DNA of 43,206 nucleotides from contig BDDC01000589.1 of NCBI GenBank assembly GCA_001662425.1, positions 945 to 44,150 on the forward strand. The letters run 5' to 3'. The position numbers and the translations under genes are program-made. Below are positions 21,701-34,700 of this stretch, piece after piece (the stretch's first letter is position 1; every line of letters starts with the position of its first letter). Source of the DNA: Chlamydomonas sphaeroides (lineage: Eukaryota > Chlorophyta > Chlorophyceae > Chlamydomonadales > Chlamydomonadaceae). The notes under the pieces were generated by a model, which did not search any database, had not been told where the DNA came from, and saw only the letters and a list, made by a program, of their open reading frames with translations.

Positions 21701-23213
21701 GCCCTAGCGAAGCCCGAGTGCCCCACCCTACGCCTCGCCCGGTGGCCCGGCGTGGGCCGGGGCCCCGACCCGGAGGGGCGTGGGTTGGGATTGGCCCTTC
21801 GTGCCCGCGGTCGCCACGGTCCTGTCCGATTCTGGCTGTGGCCGGCAGCCGCCGTTGGGCCATCACCGCCTGCGGAGCCACCCGGAGCCGCAGGCTGGCG
21901 TGGTTCGGGACCCGGACCGACGACGCTCGCCTGGGGCTCGGTCGGGCTGCCTGCTGGCCCTGCCCTCCAGCCCGGCCGCGAGCCGCCCTCAACCCTCACA
22001 GCACCTCCCTGCCCCCTCCTCTCTCCCGGCCCCCAGAGCTGCTGGATTCGCCCGAGCTGGACCCGGAGCCGAAGTCCTGGTCCCAGGTGGGCCGAGATTG
22101 GCGATCCGCCGGGGCTGACACGCCCGCTGGGCTTGGCACGGCCGGCGAACCACAACACGGCGATGCGCCGATGCTCCCCTGCCGCCGCTGGCACGAAGCG
22201 GGCCTCCACCTCACTCCCCAACCAAAACTCAAACCCGCCCACCTCCCTCGCCCGCGCAGGTGTACGGCGTCGACCCGCTGCAGCAGCCCTACTGACACGA
22301 ACCCGAGCTGCCCAACCCCGCCCGAAACCCTAGCCCGCCCGCCCCGCTCACCCGCCGCGCAGGTGTACGGCCCCGACCCGCTGCAGCACCCCTACCTCTA
22401 TATCCTGTTTCTGGGGCTGGATGGCCGCGGCGACTACGTGCCCTGCCGCCAGCTGCGCGACAAGTACTCGGTGAGGGGCCGGGGGTTTGTGCTTGGCGCC
22501 GCCAATGCCAGTTCGCTGTCGTGGGTCCGTTGTGGCTCCGTCGTCGTGGCTCAGAGCAATCCCGGGGTGAGGGCCCGGGGGCAGCGCGGTGCGGCCTGTC
22601 TTGCGAGCGTGCCGGCTGCCTAATGCGGGATGCGTCCTGGTCGTGTGTGTGTCGCGCCACGGTGCTCGCACGGGGCCTCCACGGTCTGGGCTTTGGGCGT
22701 CAGGGCATAGGCATACCGTACAGCACGCCTGGCTGCTGGCCAGGCTGTATTGTCGGCGGCGCTGGCGCTGTCCTGCGCGTGCGTCGGCTCCCTCCATTGG
22801 GTCGCGGTCGGCGCCCCGGCGCGGCATGGTGCATCTCAGCTGGTGTGCCGTGGTGTGTTGCCGTGGGCGGGTCGTGGGCGGGCGGGGGCGCAGAAGGCCG
22901 CTGACGGGGGCACCAGGGTAGCCAGCTAGCCACGCAGCCGGCCGGCCCGTGGCGCCCTCGTTGCCCGCCCCGGCAGGGCCAGCCTGTGGCCGCCGACGAC
23001 ACGTCTCCCACGCCGGCTCCCCTGCCGGCCCTCCCCGCCTGGTGCCGCATTCCATGCGCGCTGCAGCCAACGCGCTGGCTCCACCCGTCGCGTCACACCT
23101 CGCTGCCACACCCTCTGCCGCCGCAGGTCCAGCGGCGGGATGTGCACCGGCCGGGCGACGAGGAGGAGGGCGGGGGCAGCGACAGCGACAAGGAGGGCGG
23201 CGGCCGGGGGTGA
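18782..23213 (+). CDS. CLPF: ClpF-like chloroplast Clp protease adaptor, 10 exons
   Basis: Exons: 18782-19089, 19275-19317, 19689-19772, 20131-20276, 20795-20895, 21046-21206, 21445-21511, 22037-22086, 22363-22470 and 23127-23213, giving 384 residues. Exon 1 is inferred: an Arg/Ser/Ala-rich leader suits a chloroplast transit peptide, and its GTGAGC donor gives the exact phase needed by exon 2. Exon 2 encodes MLVNEETVYFIFQ. The UVR motif is EDYAEAAKYRDLIKEL (about 193-208). A YccV/HspQ-like domain follows, with LRLGQRVLHKELGYRGVVVG, CCESEDWM, LLVDARDWQYDP and LFLGLDGRGDYVPCRQLRDK. UVR plus YccV is the architecture of plant ClpF, which works with ClpS1 to bring substrates to the ClpC chaperone in the stroma. 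The tail is an acidic Glu/Gly/Ser stretch. Five introns contain degenerate copies of the next exon. F-box proteins of the FBXO21 type also have YccV domains, but none has this UVR motif. Confidence 0.85.
19521..19577 (+). repeat. Intronic copy of exon 3 acceptor and start (in frame)
   Basis: The polypyrimidine tract, CAG acceptor and 21 coding bases (LDLDTQL) repeat 132 nt later at 19653-19709, where the real exon 3 starts. The copies differ at a single base over about 57 nt. Because 132 is divisible by three and no stop intervenes, using the first acceptor (19556|19557) would add 44 residues in frame. Confidence 0.85.
20014..20057 (+). repeat. Intronic copy of exon 4 acceptor and start
   Basis: CAG then codons VGQAVASMRKAR copy the real exon 4 start VDEAVASMRERKAR at 20131, 110 nt downstream. 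The offset is not a multiple of three, so splicing here would shift the frame. Confidence 0.75.
20960..20983 (+). repeat. Intronic copy of exon 6 start
   Basis: About 24 nt (codons LGQRVLH) are identical to 21061-21084 in the real exon 6. The copy runs into a TAG stop in that frame. The offset is 101 nt. Confidence 0.75.
21330..21368 (+). repeat. Intronic copy of exon 7 start
   Basis: Codons CDWQRRYDLHLPS resemble the real exon 7 codons RDWQYDPHLPP at 21459-21489, about 129 nt downstream, with a small insertion. Confidence 0.6.
22252..22295 (+). repeat. Intronic copy of exon 9 acceptor and start
   Basis: CGCGCAG followed by codons VYGVDPLQQPY and a TGA copies the real exon 9 start VYGPDPLQHPY at 22363, 103 nt downstream. 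The acceptor is preserved, but the copy has a stop in frame. Confidence 0.85.
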
Positions 23214-24308
23214 GGCGGCGCCGCGTGGTTGCGGGCCCCACGGCATTGGATGCAGGGCCGGTGTGCGTTCGGGTGTGGGCAGTTGCGAGGGCGGCGGTGC
23301 AGGCGTTCTGGCGTCGTCGCATTGGCGTCCTGGAGGGGGAGGGTCGTAGGTCAGGCTTGTGGGGGGCGGAGTAGGGTCTAGGGGCGGGTGCGGGGGTGGG
23401 TGAGCTTCAGGCACAAGCATGTCACGAGTGTGCCGTCATCGAACACCGCTAGGCGTCTGTAGGTGTGCTGCAGGGCACCAGGTGCTAGGTGCTGGGGGTG
23501 TGAGCGGATGAGCACTCGCGCTCGCACCGGTGGCAGTGTGCGCGACAGCGGCCTCGCTGCTGCCAACACAGGAGGCGGGGCTGCGCGCAGCTGCACGAGC
23601 CGCTGCAAGCTTGCTCAACAGCGACCGCAACCAAGGGCTGCGCCATTCGCTACTCGACCTCACGAGCACGTACCGCGTATGTTTGGGCGCTGTGTCCGCC
23701 CCTCCGTCCCACGCTGAGCAGGCCACAGAGCGTCGCGTTGGGGGTCAGAGAAAGCTTCGGGGTCGTCGTCGGGTTGGGTGCCGGCGAGCCGCGCAAGGCC
23801 ATGTGCGTCCGGGCCTGTGCTGTGGCGGGGCGGCCAAGGCCCTCGTCTGCCATGCAATGTCAGTTCACGGCTCGCTAAGGCACCAGCCCCAGCGCGCGAG
23901 CGCATGGCGGGTGGTGCTCGAGGGGCTAGGACGGGCTAGGGACGCAGGAGGCCGGCAGGAGACAATGTGCCCTACTGGAGGCCATGACCCCCGCGCGCAC
24001 CCCAGCGTCGCCGCCATTCTGGCGCAGGCGGGCTGCCTGAAGGTGTGGCGGGGTATCACCTTCCAAACTATGTGCGATGAGGGAAGGGGCGGCAGGCGCG
24101 TGTGCCCCTGCTGCACCCCTGCTGCACCCCTGCCGGACCGCAATCCGGACCACCGCGCATCCCATACCCTTGCACATTCCACAAACTTGTATCTGCATAC
24201 AGTTGTGATCCTATACACATCAAGACAACTCACGTCAAGCGAACTTCAGACGCAGTGCCCAAGGCCCAACCCCAGATTGCACCCTAGACCCTACCTCGCC
24301 GCGCAGTC
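23214..24308. other. Spacer upstream of the ubiquitin-RUB1 gene
   Basis: No supported gene. It should contain the 3' UTR of the ClpF-like gene and, towards 24150-24308, the AT-richer 5' flank of the ubiquitin-RUB1 gene. No TGTAA was found close to the ClpF-like stop. Confidence 0.45.
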
Positions 24309-25709
<1,401 letters not shown>

Positions 25710-26428
25710 GCCACGGCACCGGAGGCCTGGCGGCGGCGCAGCAGCAGCGGGCCAAGGGCTGCGGGGAAGCAGCCACGGCTGGCTGGCGCAGCAGCAGCGG
25801 CGGCAGCGGAGGACTCATCGCCAGTCGGCAATCCACGGTGGCGGTGGTGGTGATGTGCTCAGCTTGGCCCGCCTGTCGGCACCGGCTGGGCTGTAGGGGG
25901 GCGGGCGGGCTGCGCCGGGGATTACGGGGTGAGTGGCGCGAAGTGTGGCGTCTCCGTCCCCATGGATGGTGTGGGGTTCTTCATCTCTCCGCGCGCATGG
26001 CGGGGGTCTTCGGCTTGTGTCGGGTCCGGTGAACGGCACGGAGCCGCCGACGCCGAGCCGCTGATGGCAGGCCTGGCTGGGGCCAGGCGGCGGGGGTGGG
26101 CGTGGACGGCGGCGGCGACTCGCGGCAAACACGATCGCTCAGCCGCTGGCGTTGGCGACGGTGGTCGCGGTTAAGGCGGTCGCTCGGCCGCTGCTGGCGG
26201 TGGTGGGGGCTGGGTTGGCGGCGATCTGACGCAAGCGTCCCCCCGGCCATGTCCGTGTGAAAGGACGGGGGTTTGCAGCGCAGATGAGTCCGGCACGTAA
26301 GGCGAGCGAGAGGTAGCAGGCTGGCTGGGCGCCTGTCTGCCCAACGGGCTTTGACGTTCTCCCCATTTCGCATGGGGACGTCTTCGTCTTTTCGGGCACG
26401 AACTACAGGTGGCGGTACGATAAATTTG

Positions 26429-26433
26429 TGTAA
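26429..26433 (+). terminator. Candidate TGTAA poly(A) signal of ubiquitin-RUB1 gene
   Basis: TGTAA lies 720 nt after the stop codon at 25709 in a locally AT-richer stretch. A 3' UTR of that size is normal for Chlamydomonas, but the short motif alone is weak evidence. Confidence 0.4.
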
Positions 26434-26571
26434 GAACAGTACCCCCAACGCCTTGGTACCGTACGGCATGCCTGCAGGAGAGGTCTGCTCAAGGGGCGCT
26501 GCCTCCCAACACAGACGCACCTGACATCGCTGCCGCGAACTGCAAGCAGAGCCAAGCGCACGCTGCAAACT

Positions 26572-26651
26572 TCCCCAGCTGCGCATGGGTGCATGGCTTG
26601 CCCCCCAAAGGGGCCACCTTGACCAGACGAACACCGTCGGTCATTATGCGG
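26572..26651 (-). repeat. Dispersed repeat R80, copy B
   Basis: This is the inverted partner of 15211-15290. Its minus strand stays open for about 97 codons around the shared peptide (positions 26782-26489), which again hints at a once-coding sequence. Confidence 0.7.
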
Positions 26652-27140
26652 TCGTAGCTGGGACTATTTGAGGGGTCTAGGGCACGCACACCCAGATCGC
26701 ACGCGCACCTGCAGCTGACACTGATCGGCGCAGCAGCCACAGCACGTGCGGTCTGTCGCGAGACCTGCTGCAGCCCATGCACCGTATCCCACCACCGCAG
26801 CCACGCAGCCGCCGCGCCCCCGCCCTTCAGCCCGCGCCCACAGCTGCCGCCATCCTGCCGCTTCCCAGCCTACCCCGGCCCCAGCACGGCCCAGCCAAGC
26901 CCCGTCAGCTGCATGGGCGGCGCATCCTCCTGCCTGCTCCACAGCCGCGCCCCCATCGCAGCGCCAGCCCAGCGCCCACACCCCGTGCCTGCAACCTGCA
27001 ACCCCAACAGTAGCCCAGTGCCGCTCCCCACCATAGCATAGCCTAGGCCAGCCGGGAGCTCACGCCGAGGAAGTCGCCCACGAGCATCACCGCCTGCCAC
27101 CACGCGGCCCCAAGCTGGCCACCCCAGCCGCCGCCCCAGC

Positions 27141-30100
27141 CTACGCCGACGTAGCCTCCCCAGCCGCCGCCGCAGCCTCGCCGGTCAGCTGCGCGAGCGG
27201 CACCTCCTCCTGTTTGAAGGCCGCCAGGTCCTTGACCACCACGCAGCCGCGCGCGTACTCGGAGGCGCCCACCAGGATGAGCCGCTGCGCGTTAAGCTTC
27301 TCCGCGTGCTGCGGAGGGGGGGCGCACGGCAGCGGAGGCGGGGTGGGGGCGGGGACCGGCAGCAGCAGGTCTGCGGACTAGCCTAGCAGCACGGTGCGGC
27401 GTGCGTTCCGCCGTGGCGGCCAGCGTCCAACACGGCGCGCCGGAAGGCGCAGCGGGGCTGCTGCGAGCGGCGCGGTCGGGCCGCTGCCCTAGCCGCGGGC
27501 CGCACAGGGCCTCCGGCAGCCCGCGCCAGCTCGTGGCTCGCTCGCTGTGTGCCCCCACCGCGTGCCCCTTCCTTCCACCCTCTCTGCCTGCCCACTTCCC
27601 CCAGCCCGGCCCCACCTTGAACGCCCACTTCATCTTCTTGGCCTCCAGCACCAGGTCCACGCTGCGCCCCTGCCGCCGCAGCGACATGGCCAGGCCTGAG
27701 GCGGCGGGCCGCAGCGCCGCGTCCAGGGGCACCACCACGTCGTCCACCTGGCGGGAGGGGGGAGAGGGGAGGTGAGGGAAAAGAGGACAGAGAAGGGTTG
27801 GCTTTGCCCTAGTTCAATTAAAGGGTATGGCAGACCAGGGGAAACGGTGGAGCGGCCGTGCAAGGGCAGCACCACGTCGCCCGTCGGCGCAGCACGGGAG
27901 CCGCACTGTCGCGGCCTCCGGCCCCTCCCACCGCGGTCCTCACCACCACCGCGCCCGCCCCCTCAGCCCTCACCCTGTGCGGCGGCGCCGGCAGCTTGCC
28001 GCGCTCCTTGAGCAGCTCCACGATGACCGCGTCGCCAAAGCCAAAGCCCACCATGGGCGCCGGCTCGCCGCCAAACGCCGCCAGCAGCCTGCGGCCACAC
28101 GTCCGCAAGAGCTCGGTGCCGCTGCCGCAGCCCGCCGTTGGCCTCGCTGGACCCCGCTGGTACGCGGACCGGCTGCGCCATCTCGCCGCCAACCCGTCCC
28201 AACCGTATCCGTAGCCATGCGCAGGCGCGACGGTACAAGCCTGCTGTGCCCGCCCCCGCGCAAGCACTTGCGCAGGCGTGTCTTCAGCCCCCCTATCATC
28301 CAATAGTATTATCGGGTACAAATCAATTCAGTGACTGCATCCACGATATCGACCAAGATACGAGGGCTGCCGGGCTCACTTGTCGTAGCGGCCTCCGCCG
28401 CAGATGGCGCGCAGCTTGCCCTCGCGGTCAAAGCCCTCGAACACGGTGCCCGTGTAGTAGGCCAGGCCGCGGACCACCGAGGGGTCGAACACCAACCACT
28501 CCTGCGGGCAGGGGACGCGGGTGCGGGGGATGGCGAGGAAGGAGGCGGCAGTTGCGTGGAGGGTCGGAGGCGGCGAGGTAGCACGACGCAGCCGACTTCG
28601 CATTGCTGCCCCCAGGAGCACACGCCACTGAGGGGCACCGAAGCCCCGAGGCTGCAAGGGGCACGTGCGCCGTACAGCCGGGTACGGCAGAGGCAGCGCA
28701 TGCGCCGTACCTTGAAGCCGTACCCCTCGGCCAGCTCGAAGAGGCGCGACAGGTCGGCCACGGCCTCGCTGTCCGAGCCCAGCAGCCCCGCCAGCTGCTC
28801 CAGCGAGCGCAGCTGCAGCGCCGCCAGCACGCCGTCAATGGTGGCGGGCGCCACGCCCAGGCCGCGCAGCTCCTCCTCCACCTTCTCCCTGCGCCGGGGG
28901 CGATGTCGCAGCGCTGCCGGGCTCACGCGCTGCCTCAGCGGCGTGCTGTCATGATTGCACAGCTGGCATGCTGCCCACCATGAGTCTCGGTCCCACCGCC
29001 AAAAGCTCTCCCTTAGTGCGCATATGAACCCTGCGCTCCGCGTGCAGCGTGCCAAACCCTGGGCTCTCCCTTTCCCCTTCCCCAGCCTTCCCCCTTCGGC
29101 AGTTTGTCCAGCTTGTCCACCACCACAATCTTACACGCACCCCTGCCGCATGCCAAACCCTGGGCTCCTCCTTTCCCCCCTTTCCCCGCTCCTGCCCCAC
29201 CTGGGCAGCTTGTCCAGCTTGTCCACGATGACGCACACCCGCGCGAACGACTCGGGCGGCACCCCGTACTGCGTCAGCACCGCCTGCAGCACCTGGGGGC
29301 AGGAAGGGGGACAACGGGCAGCAGCGCGGCGGGGGAACGGCGAGGAGGGGCCGTCTGAGGACGTGGCAGCGGCGAACGAGAGGGGCGCGGGTGCCATCCG
29401 AGCCGGCCCGCCTCCAGTCGGCTCTCGTTGCAGCCGCACGCCGTGTGCTCCCAGGCCCGGCCCTTTGGCAGCAGCAGCGGCAGCACGAGCAGGGCCTGGG
29501 CGGGGTAGGGCCTGCCGCCTCCTCGGGGCCCCCAACCTGCGCCTGCCCCTCCTGCCTGTCCTCCTCCTCGCCCCTCTCCCGCCGTGGCCGCCCCCACCTT
29601 GCGGTTGGACACCTTGATGCCCACGTCCTGCGGCCCCAGCCCCACGCGCTGGAAGAACGTCACGATGGCCGCCAGCAGCTCCGCCTCCGCCTCCACGCCC
29701 GGCACGCCGATGATGTCCATGTTCCACTGGTAGTGCTCCCGCCTGGGTCAGGTGGTTGGGTGCGCGCACAGAGGCGGCAGCGTGCGTCGGGCGCGGGCAC
29801 GCTTCGCGGCACCTGCGCGCCTGTCCGCTACAGCCCGGGCGCTGCCAGGGGTGTGCCCCACGCCAGGCAGCCGCGGCTGCCGCCTCCCCCAAGCTGGATG
29901 GAGCCGGGCCCCGCCGCACCTGCGGCCGCGCGTCATGCGCTCGTAACGCCAGCACTGGCCGATGGCAAACCACTTTGCGGGCAGCGGCATCTGCTTGCCG
30001 CGCTGCAGCACCAGGCGCGCCAGCGAGGGCGTCAGCTCCGGCCGCAGCGCCACGCGGCGCTGGCCCTTGTCCTGCGGGCGCCGCGGCGGTGCCCCGGGGG

Positions 30101-31248
30101 CAGCGACGGTGAATGTGCGGGGTTGGGCGAGCCGGGGTGGAGTGCACGGTGGGGTGGCTCGAGCCCCCTGTGCACGTGTTAAGCTAGCACGCGCGCCGCA
30201 GCGCGAGGGGGTCGGGGGTGGGTGCGGTTGTGGGCGCAACGCTGGGAGCCAGCGATGCCCTCTATGTGAAGGCGCCGGGACCAACGAGGCCGGGACAGGG
30301 TGCCGCCCATCCGCTGGGCACCCATGAAGCATGCACCGCCGGAGGCGGTCGAGGCCCTCTTGACTAACCCCGGCGGCCAGCCAGCCGCTGTACGGACAGC
30401 GGACCTGCCGTACGGGGTGGCCCCAGGACGGAGTACGACAGTGCCGTACCTCGAAGTTGTACAGCTGGTCCGTGATCTCCTCGCCTGCTTTGCGGATGAA
30501 GAGCTCCTCGCTTTCCAGCACGGGCGCGTCGAACTGCTCAAAGCCGAACGCGGCGCTGACGGCCGCGAACTCGCCAAAGAGCCAGTTGCGTAGGCGCATG
30601 TCCTCAGGGAAGAAGTCGCGCGTGCCTGGTTTGTGCGCATGGGCGGGTCGGGGCGGGTTGAGAGCAATGGCGCGCGACTTTGCGTGAGTTGCGGGGCTTG
30701 TCTGCGCGTGTTTCAGGGGCAGCAGGCTGGCACACCAGTCTGGCTGATACGTCTGGGGTGCCGAGAGTGCCGTTCTGGACACCGGCTTGGTTTCAACGCG
30801 CGGTCCAACGGGTGCTTGTGTCGTGCGTTATAGCCGGGAAGACAACGGCATGGTGCCCGCAGCTGGGGCCTGGGCGAAGGCCTCACCGCGCGGCGGCTGC
30901 GTGTCAACCATGCCCTTGTCAGAGCGGCCGCTGGGCTCCGTGACCTTTCCGGCCGTCGCGCTCCTGCCCTCGCTCTTCTGCATAGGAGCGGCAGCAGCAG
31001 AGAGGCAGCGGCAGAGGGAAGCCCCGGCTCATGCCAGAAGCACTCTGGTACGGTTGCGGGCGTGTGATGTGTAGTTTGCCGCCACCCACCACATCCGCGG
31101 CCGTGTCCTGCGCCACCGAGGACGGCACAACCAGCGACTGCCGTGCGGGCGCCGAGCTTGAAAATGGCCTCCATGCACGCGAGCTTCGTGCGCTGCGCAG
31201 CGAGTCGCGGCGCGGCAATGGCCGCGACTGCGTGTGGCCGTGAAGCAT
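27141..31248 (-). CDS. HRS1: Histidyl-tRNA synthetase, plant organellar type, 10 exons
   Basis: Exons on the minus strand: 31248-31086, 30625-30450, 30071-29920, 29742-29598, 29292-29201, 28888-28711, 28501-28380, 28088-27974, 27747-27616 and 27308-27141, about 480 residues. The enzyme charges tRNA-His with histidine using ATP. Conserved blocks in order are GTRDFFPEDMRLRNW, LRPELTPSLARL, motif 2 (GQCWRYERMTRGRRREHYQW), VRGLAYYTGTVFEGFD (histidine-specific, residues 312-327), CGGGRYD and the motif 3 region VGFGFGDAVIVELL, in the variant form seen in plant organellar enzymes. The C-terminal anticodon-binding domain includes LRRQGRSVDLVLE and RLILVGASEYARG. Exon 1 is a Ser/Arg-rich leader that suits import into chloroplast and/or mitochondrion. 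Its junction with exon 2 rests on a weak donor (GTGGCG) and is the least certain part. The intron after exon 5 holds a copy of that exon's end. Confidence 0.94.
28347..28369 (-). repeat. 23-nt dispersed repeat, copy A
   Basis: This string matches 39443-39465 with one mismatch (TATCGACCAAGATACGAGGG core on the plus strand). It lies in HisRS intron 7, about ten bases from the donor. Confidence 0.5.
29097..29120 (-). repeat. Intronic copy of HisRS exon 5 end
   Basis: Codons VDKLDKLP of the exon 5 end (29203-29226) recur 106 nt downstream inside the intron, and the following intron bases (AGCCCAGGGTTTGGCA on the minus strand) are also shared. A unit of about 106 nt covering exon end, donor and intron start has been tandemly duplicated. 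The copy lacks a good donor. Confidence 0.8.
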
Positions 31249-31759
31249 GGCCGAGGGCCTGATCCAAAGTGTATTGATGCCTTCAGGTATATTGGATGCT
31301 CAGTATTGTGTCGTTGAACGCCAGGAAAACGGAAAATGCGCGACGCGACCTCAGGCCTCTGAATCACTACGGACGAGCAGGCACCTGCTTATAGATGTAT
31401 GTTGATTGGCAATCACCATGAAGGCAACGGGAGCCTGCGGTGCACTTCGCGCAATGACATTGTCGGATGCTGAACACTTCCTTCCTCGGCCACCCTCTCT
31501 CACACAGCCCCGTTCCTCGCTGCAGCCATCAATACTAAGTGCAAGATATACCCCCAAGCACTCGTCATCTTAAACGGAACAGGCCCAAACCTCCCCTGTG
31601 CAGCGCTTCTCCCCTTCGTCTGCTATTGCCAAATGCTGGTCTGCATGGCTCGGGAACGCCGGGAGCAGTAAGCGGAGTTAGGAGCCGGCCTCTGGCGCGC
31701 CACGTTGCAGAACTTTGGTGAAGCCCTCGGCGGCAGGCATCCGAGATAAGCAGTGCACC
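31249..31759. promoter_or_regulatory. Divergent promoter region between HisRS and CALK-like genes
   Basis: The start codons (31248 minus, 31760 plus) are 511 nt apart. The region is AT-richer than the genes and presumably holds both promoters. No specific element can be named. Confidence 0.5.
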
Positions 31760-34700
31760 ATGAAGTCCCTTAAAAAGTAGGTGTCAGATGCAAAGGTTAT
31801 GGGGATGCTCGGTGCCCCGGCGCGTAGCATCGATGCCCTCTTGACCGACACCTTCCTGCGCCCGCCGCAGAAATTTCCAGCGCATCTTCAGCGCAAGTCG
31901 GAAGGGTGAGCTGCCCACTGCTGCGACATGCGCCCGACCGGGCGTGCAAAGCGCAATTCGGGACCGTTCGAGTCTGCGTCGGCCTAAAGGTCTGGTCTCC
32001 CTATGTTTGCGCAGAGGGGAGCATGTCGGGCACGGACTACAGCGAAGGCCCCAGCTCGCCCAGCCTGACTGGTGACGCCGTGCACAGCCCTCGCAAGTTC
32101 TCGTCTATTAAGTCCAAGAACAGCAGCTATGGTGACCGCGGTCAGCCGGAGCTTGTCGCCACCAGCAGCACTCGGAGCAACGCTTCAGCAGCGCACTCGA
32201 TAATGCTCAAGGAGGCCGCACCGCTTACGGACCATAATGCATCGCCTAGCGGCAACACGGTTCTGCCGCCTGTACAGATCAGCAGCAGCCAGAACAGTTT
32301 TTCAGCAAAGCAGGCGCCTCCCAGCCTGGCGAGCATGCTCACGCCGTCCTCGGGTCGGCGTAAGAGTACACCCGCTGCGCTCGACATGGTGTTGCGAACC
32401 GCGGAAGGCAAGGCTGCCGTGGAGCAGCTGCTGCAGCCTCAGGGTCAGAGCAAGCTGGTATTCGGCAACTACTTTGCGGGAACCAGCGCAGCGGCTCGCG
32501 ACCAGGCCATGGCCATGGCCGCGGCGGAGAAACAGCGTGCCAAGCTGGGCGGGCCCGGGTCAGGCCCGGCCGCCTCTGGGCCGTCCCCGTTGATGCCCCG
32601 GCCACCGCCAGGCGCTCCGCCGGGGTCCACGTCCATGCACAAGCCGCCGGGGCTGCCTGCCCTGCAGCTTGGCCACGGCCACAGTACGGACAGCATGGCT
32701 CCCGTGCCGGAGGACGTGGCGATGGACGACGTCGGCCAGCCACAAGCGGCACCCAGCAGCTCCAAGAAGCACCCTCACCCCACGGACAGCGTCTCCAGCA
32801 TGCAGGGCTACCCGCCGCAGTCGCCCGCGTCGCACAAGGCTCACCATCCGCAGCCGCCGCCCATGGCACCGCCGCCCAGCGTGCCGCAGCAGCAACCTCA
32901 GCAGTTCGCGCCGCCACCGCAGGCGCCGATGCTGCCGCCGCAGCCCATGCCACCTCCACCGGTTGCTGCGGCGGCACCGCCGCAGGCCCTGCCGTCGCCG
33001 GCGGCGGCGCGGCCAGCGCAGTCGCCGACAGTGGCCCCCGAGGAGCAGCCGTCGACGTCAAGCCGGCCCCCGGTGAGGGTCATGCTTGCGGCCGGCTACC
33101 GGATGTGGGCATCAGCATGGCCATCTGCCCACTCGCAGCAAGATGTCCCTCGTGCTGCGTATGCATCGCGCATGCCATCCGGCCGCGGCCGTGGCTTCTT
33201 TTGTTGCCATCCAGCTGAGCCATTTGGCTTGTCGGTGCATGAAAGCTGTGCTACCCCATATAATAACTGGCTGGCGATGCCATTGGTGATGCCACGATTG
33301 CTCTGCCCTGACCCATCTCCGGTCTGGCTCGGCGCCCCTCTCGCAGGCATCAAAGCTCATATCGTTGTCTCCCCAGCTGCCGGCGGCCATGCAGCGCAAG
33401 TATTGGTCGCTGGCAGACTATAACATCATTCGCAAGATGTACACCGGATATGCGTCCACCGTGTACCAGGTGCGCTGCGAGACGCACTTCCTCTTGCCGG
33501 CGCGTACAGCAGCGCGCGTGGATTGGGCGGATGTTGCCAGAGAGGCGCAATCTGCGCAGCCTGGGCCGGGGCGCATCTGGGCTGTGTTACGCAACGCGGC
33601 ATCCTTGACGCGGCCTGCCCTGGCGCTGTGGTCCCGGTGTAAAGGCGATGTGCAAGAAGTCGCTGGAGATGGTGGCGCTCAAGGTGTACCACATGCAGAA
33701 CCTGTGCGAGCTCAACCACTACCAGGTCTTCCGCGAAGTGCGTGTGCACAGCAGCCTGCAGCACCAGAACATCATCCACCTCATCGCCGCCTTCCAGGTG
33801 CGCGCCGCCCCGCGCTGGGGCCCTACATGGGTTTGCCGACCCCTGCACTTGCCGCGCAGCGAAGTGGTCGTGGGTCGCGGATGCGGATGTGGGTCGTCTG
33901 TGCACAACATGCCCGGCGACTGGCCGACCGAGCTCGCGCAGCTGCAGCGGTCCGCAGCGTCCCACGATCTCGTCACGCCGCCCAGGTTTGGCATGGTGTC
34001 AGTCGCGACATCTCCTGCTGCGCCCCCGCCGCTGCCCCGTTACGCGCGGTGCAGGAGGCGACGGACGTGGTGCTGGTGCAGGAGTATGCGGAGGGCGGCG
34101 ACCTATACCGGCTGCTGCACAAAAACGGCGGCCGGCTGAGCGAGCGGCAGGCGGTCGAAATGGTGCTGCACCCTTTCCTGCTCGCGCTGCACTACCTGCA
34201 CACCCGCGGCATCATGCACAGGTAAGCCGGCAACGTTTCGATCCAGAAGCCCACTGACCTACGCCCGTTCATGCGTTTCACGTCGCATATAAACAACTGT
34301 CGCTGCGCTTACTCACGGCCAACGGTGGTTCACGCCCACCTGGCCTGGCCCACAGGGACATCAAGCCCGAGAACGTGCTGTTCACGGAGCACCGCGTGCT
34401 CAAGCTGGCGGACTTCGGCCTGGCCATCGACCTGACAGAGGAGCGCGCCGTCACGCGCGCAGGTCCGTCAACATGGAGGAGGGCGTGGAACTGCAAGGGC
34501 GTGGGGCGCAGGGAACGGGGCAGCGCGGGGATCTGCCGTGGGCCTGCAGAAAAGCGCCATGGCTCACTGCCCACGTCGTCGCTTCTTCCACATCTGTCGG
34601 CCAGTTTTGTGCCCGCACGTCGTGGCAATTTCGCTGCACGCAAGAGCGTCAGTCCAAGTGCTGGGACGCCATCGAGTCTCGTCATTAGTCTTGGTCTTGG

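Larger units (their letters stand above)
25710..27140. other. Convergent spacer
   Basis: Two genes end towards each other here. The stretch holds a candidate poly(A) signal at 26429-26433 and the second full copy of repeat R80 at 26572-26651. No coding region is supported. Confidence 0.5.
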
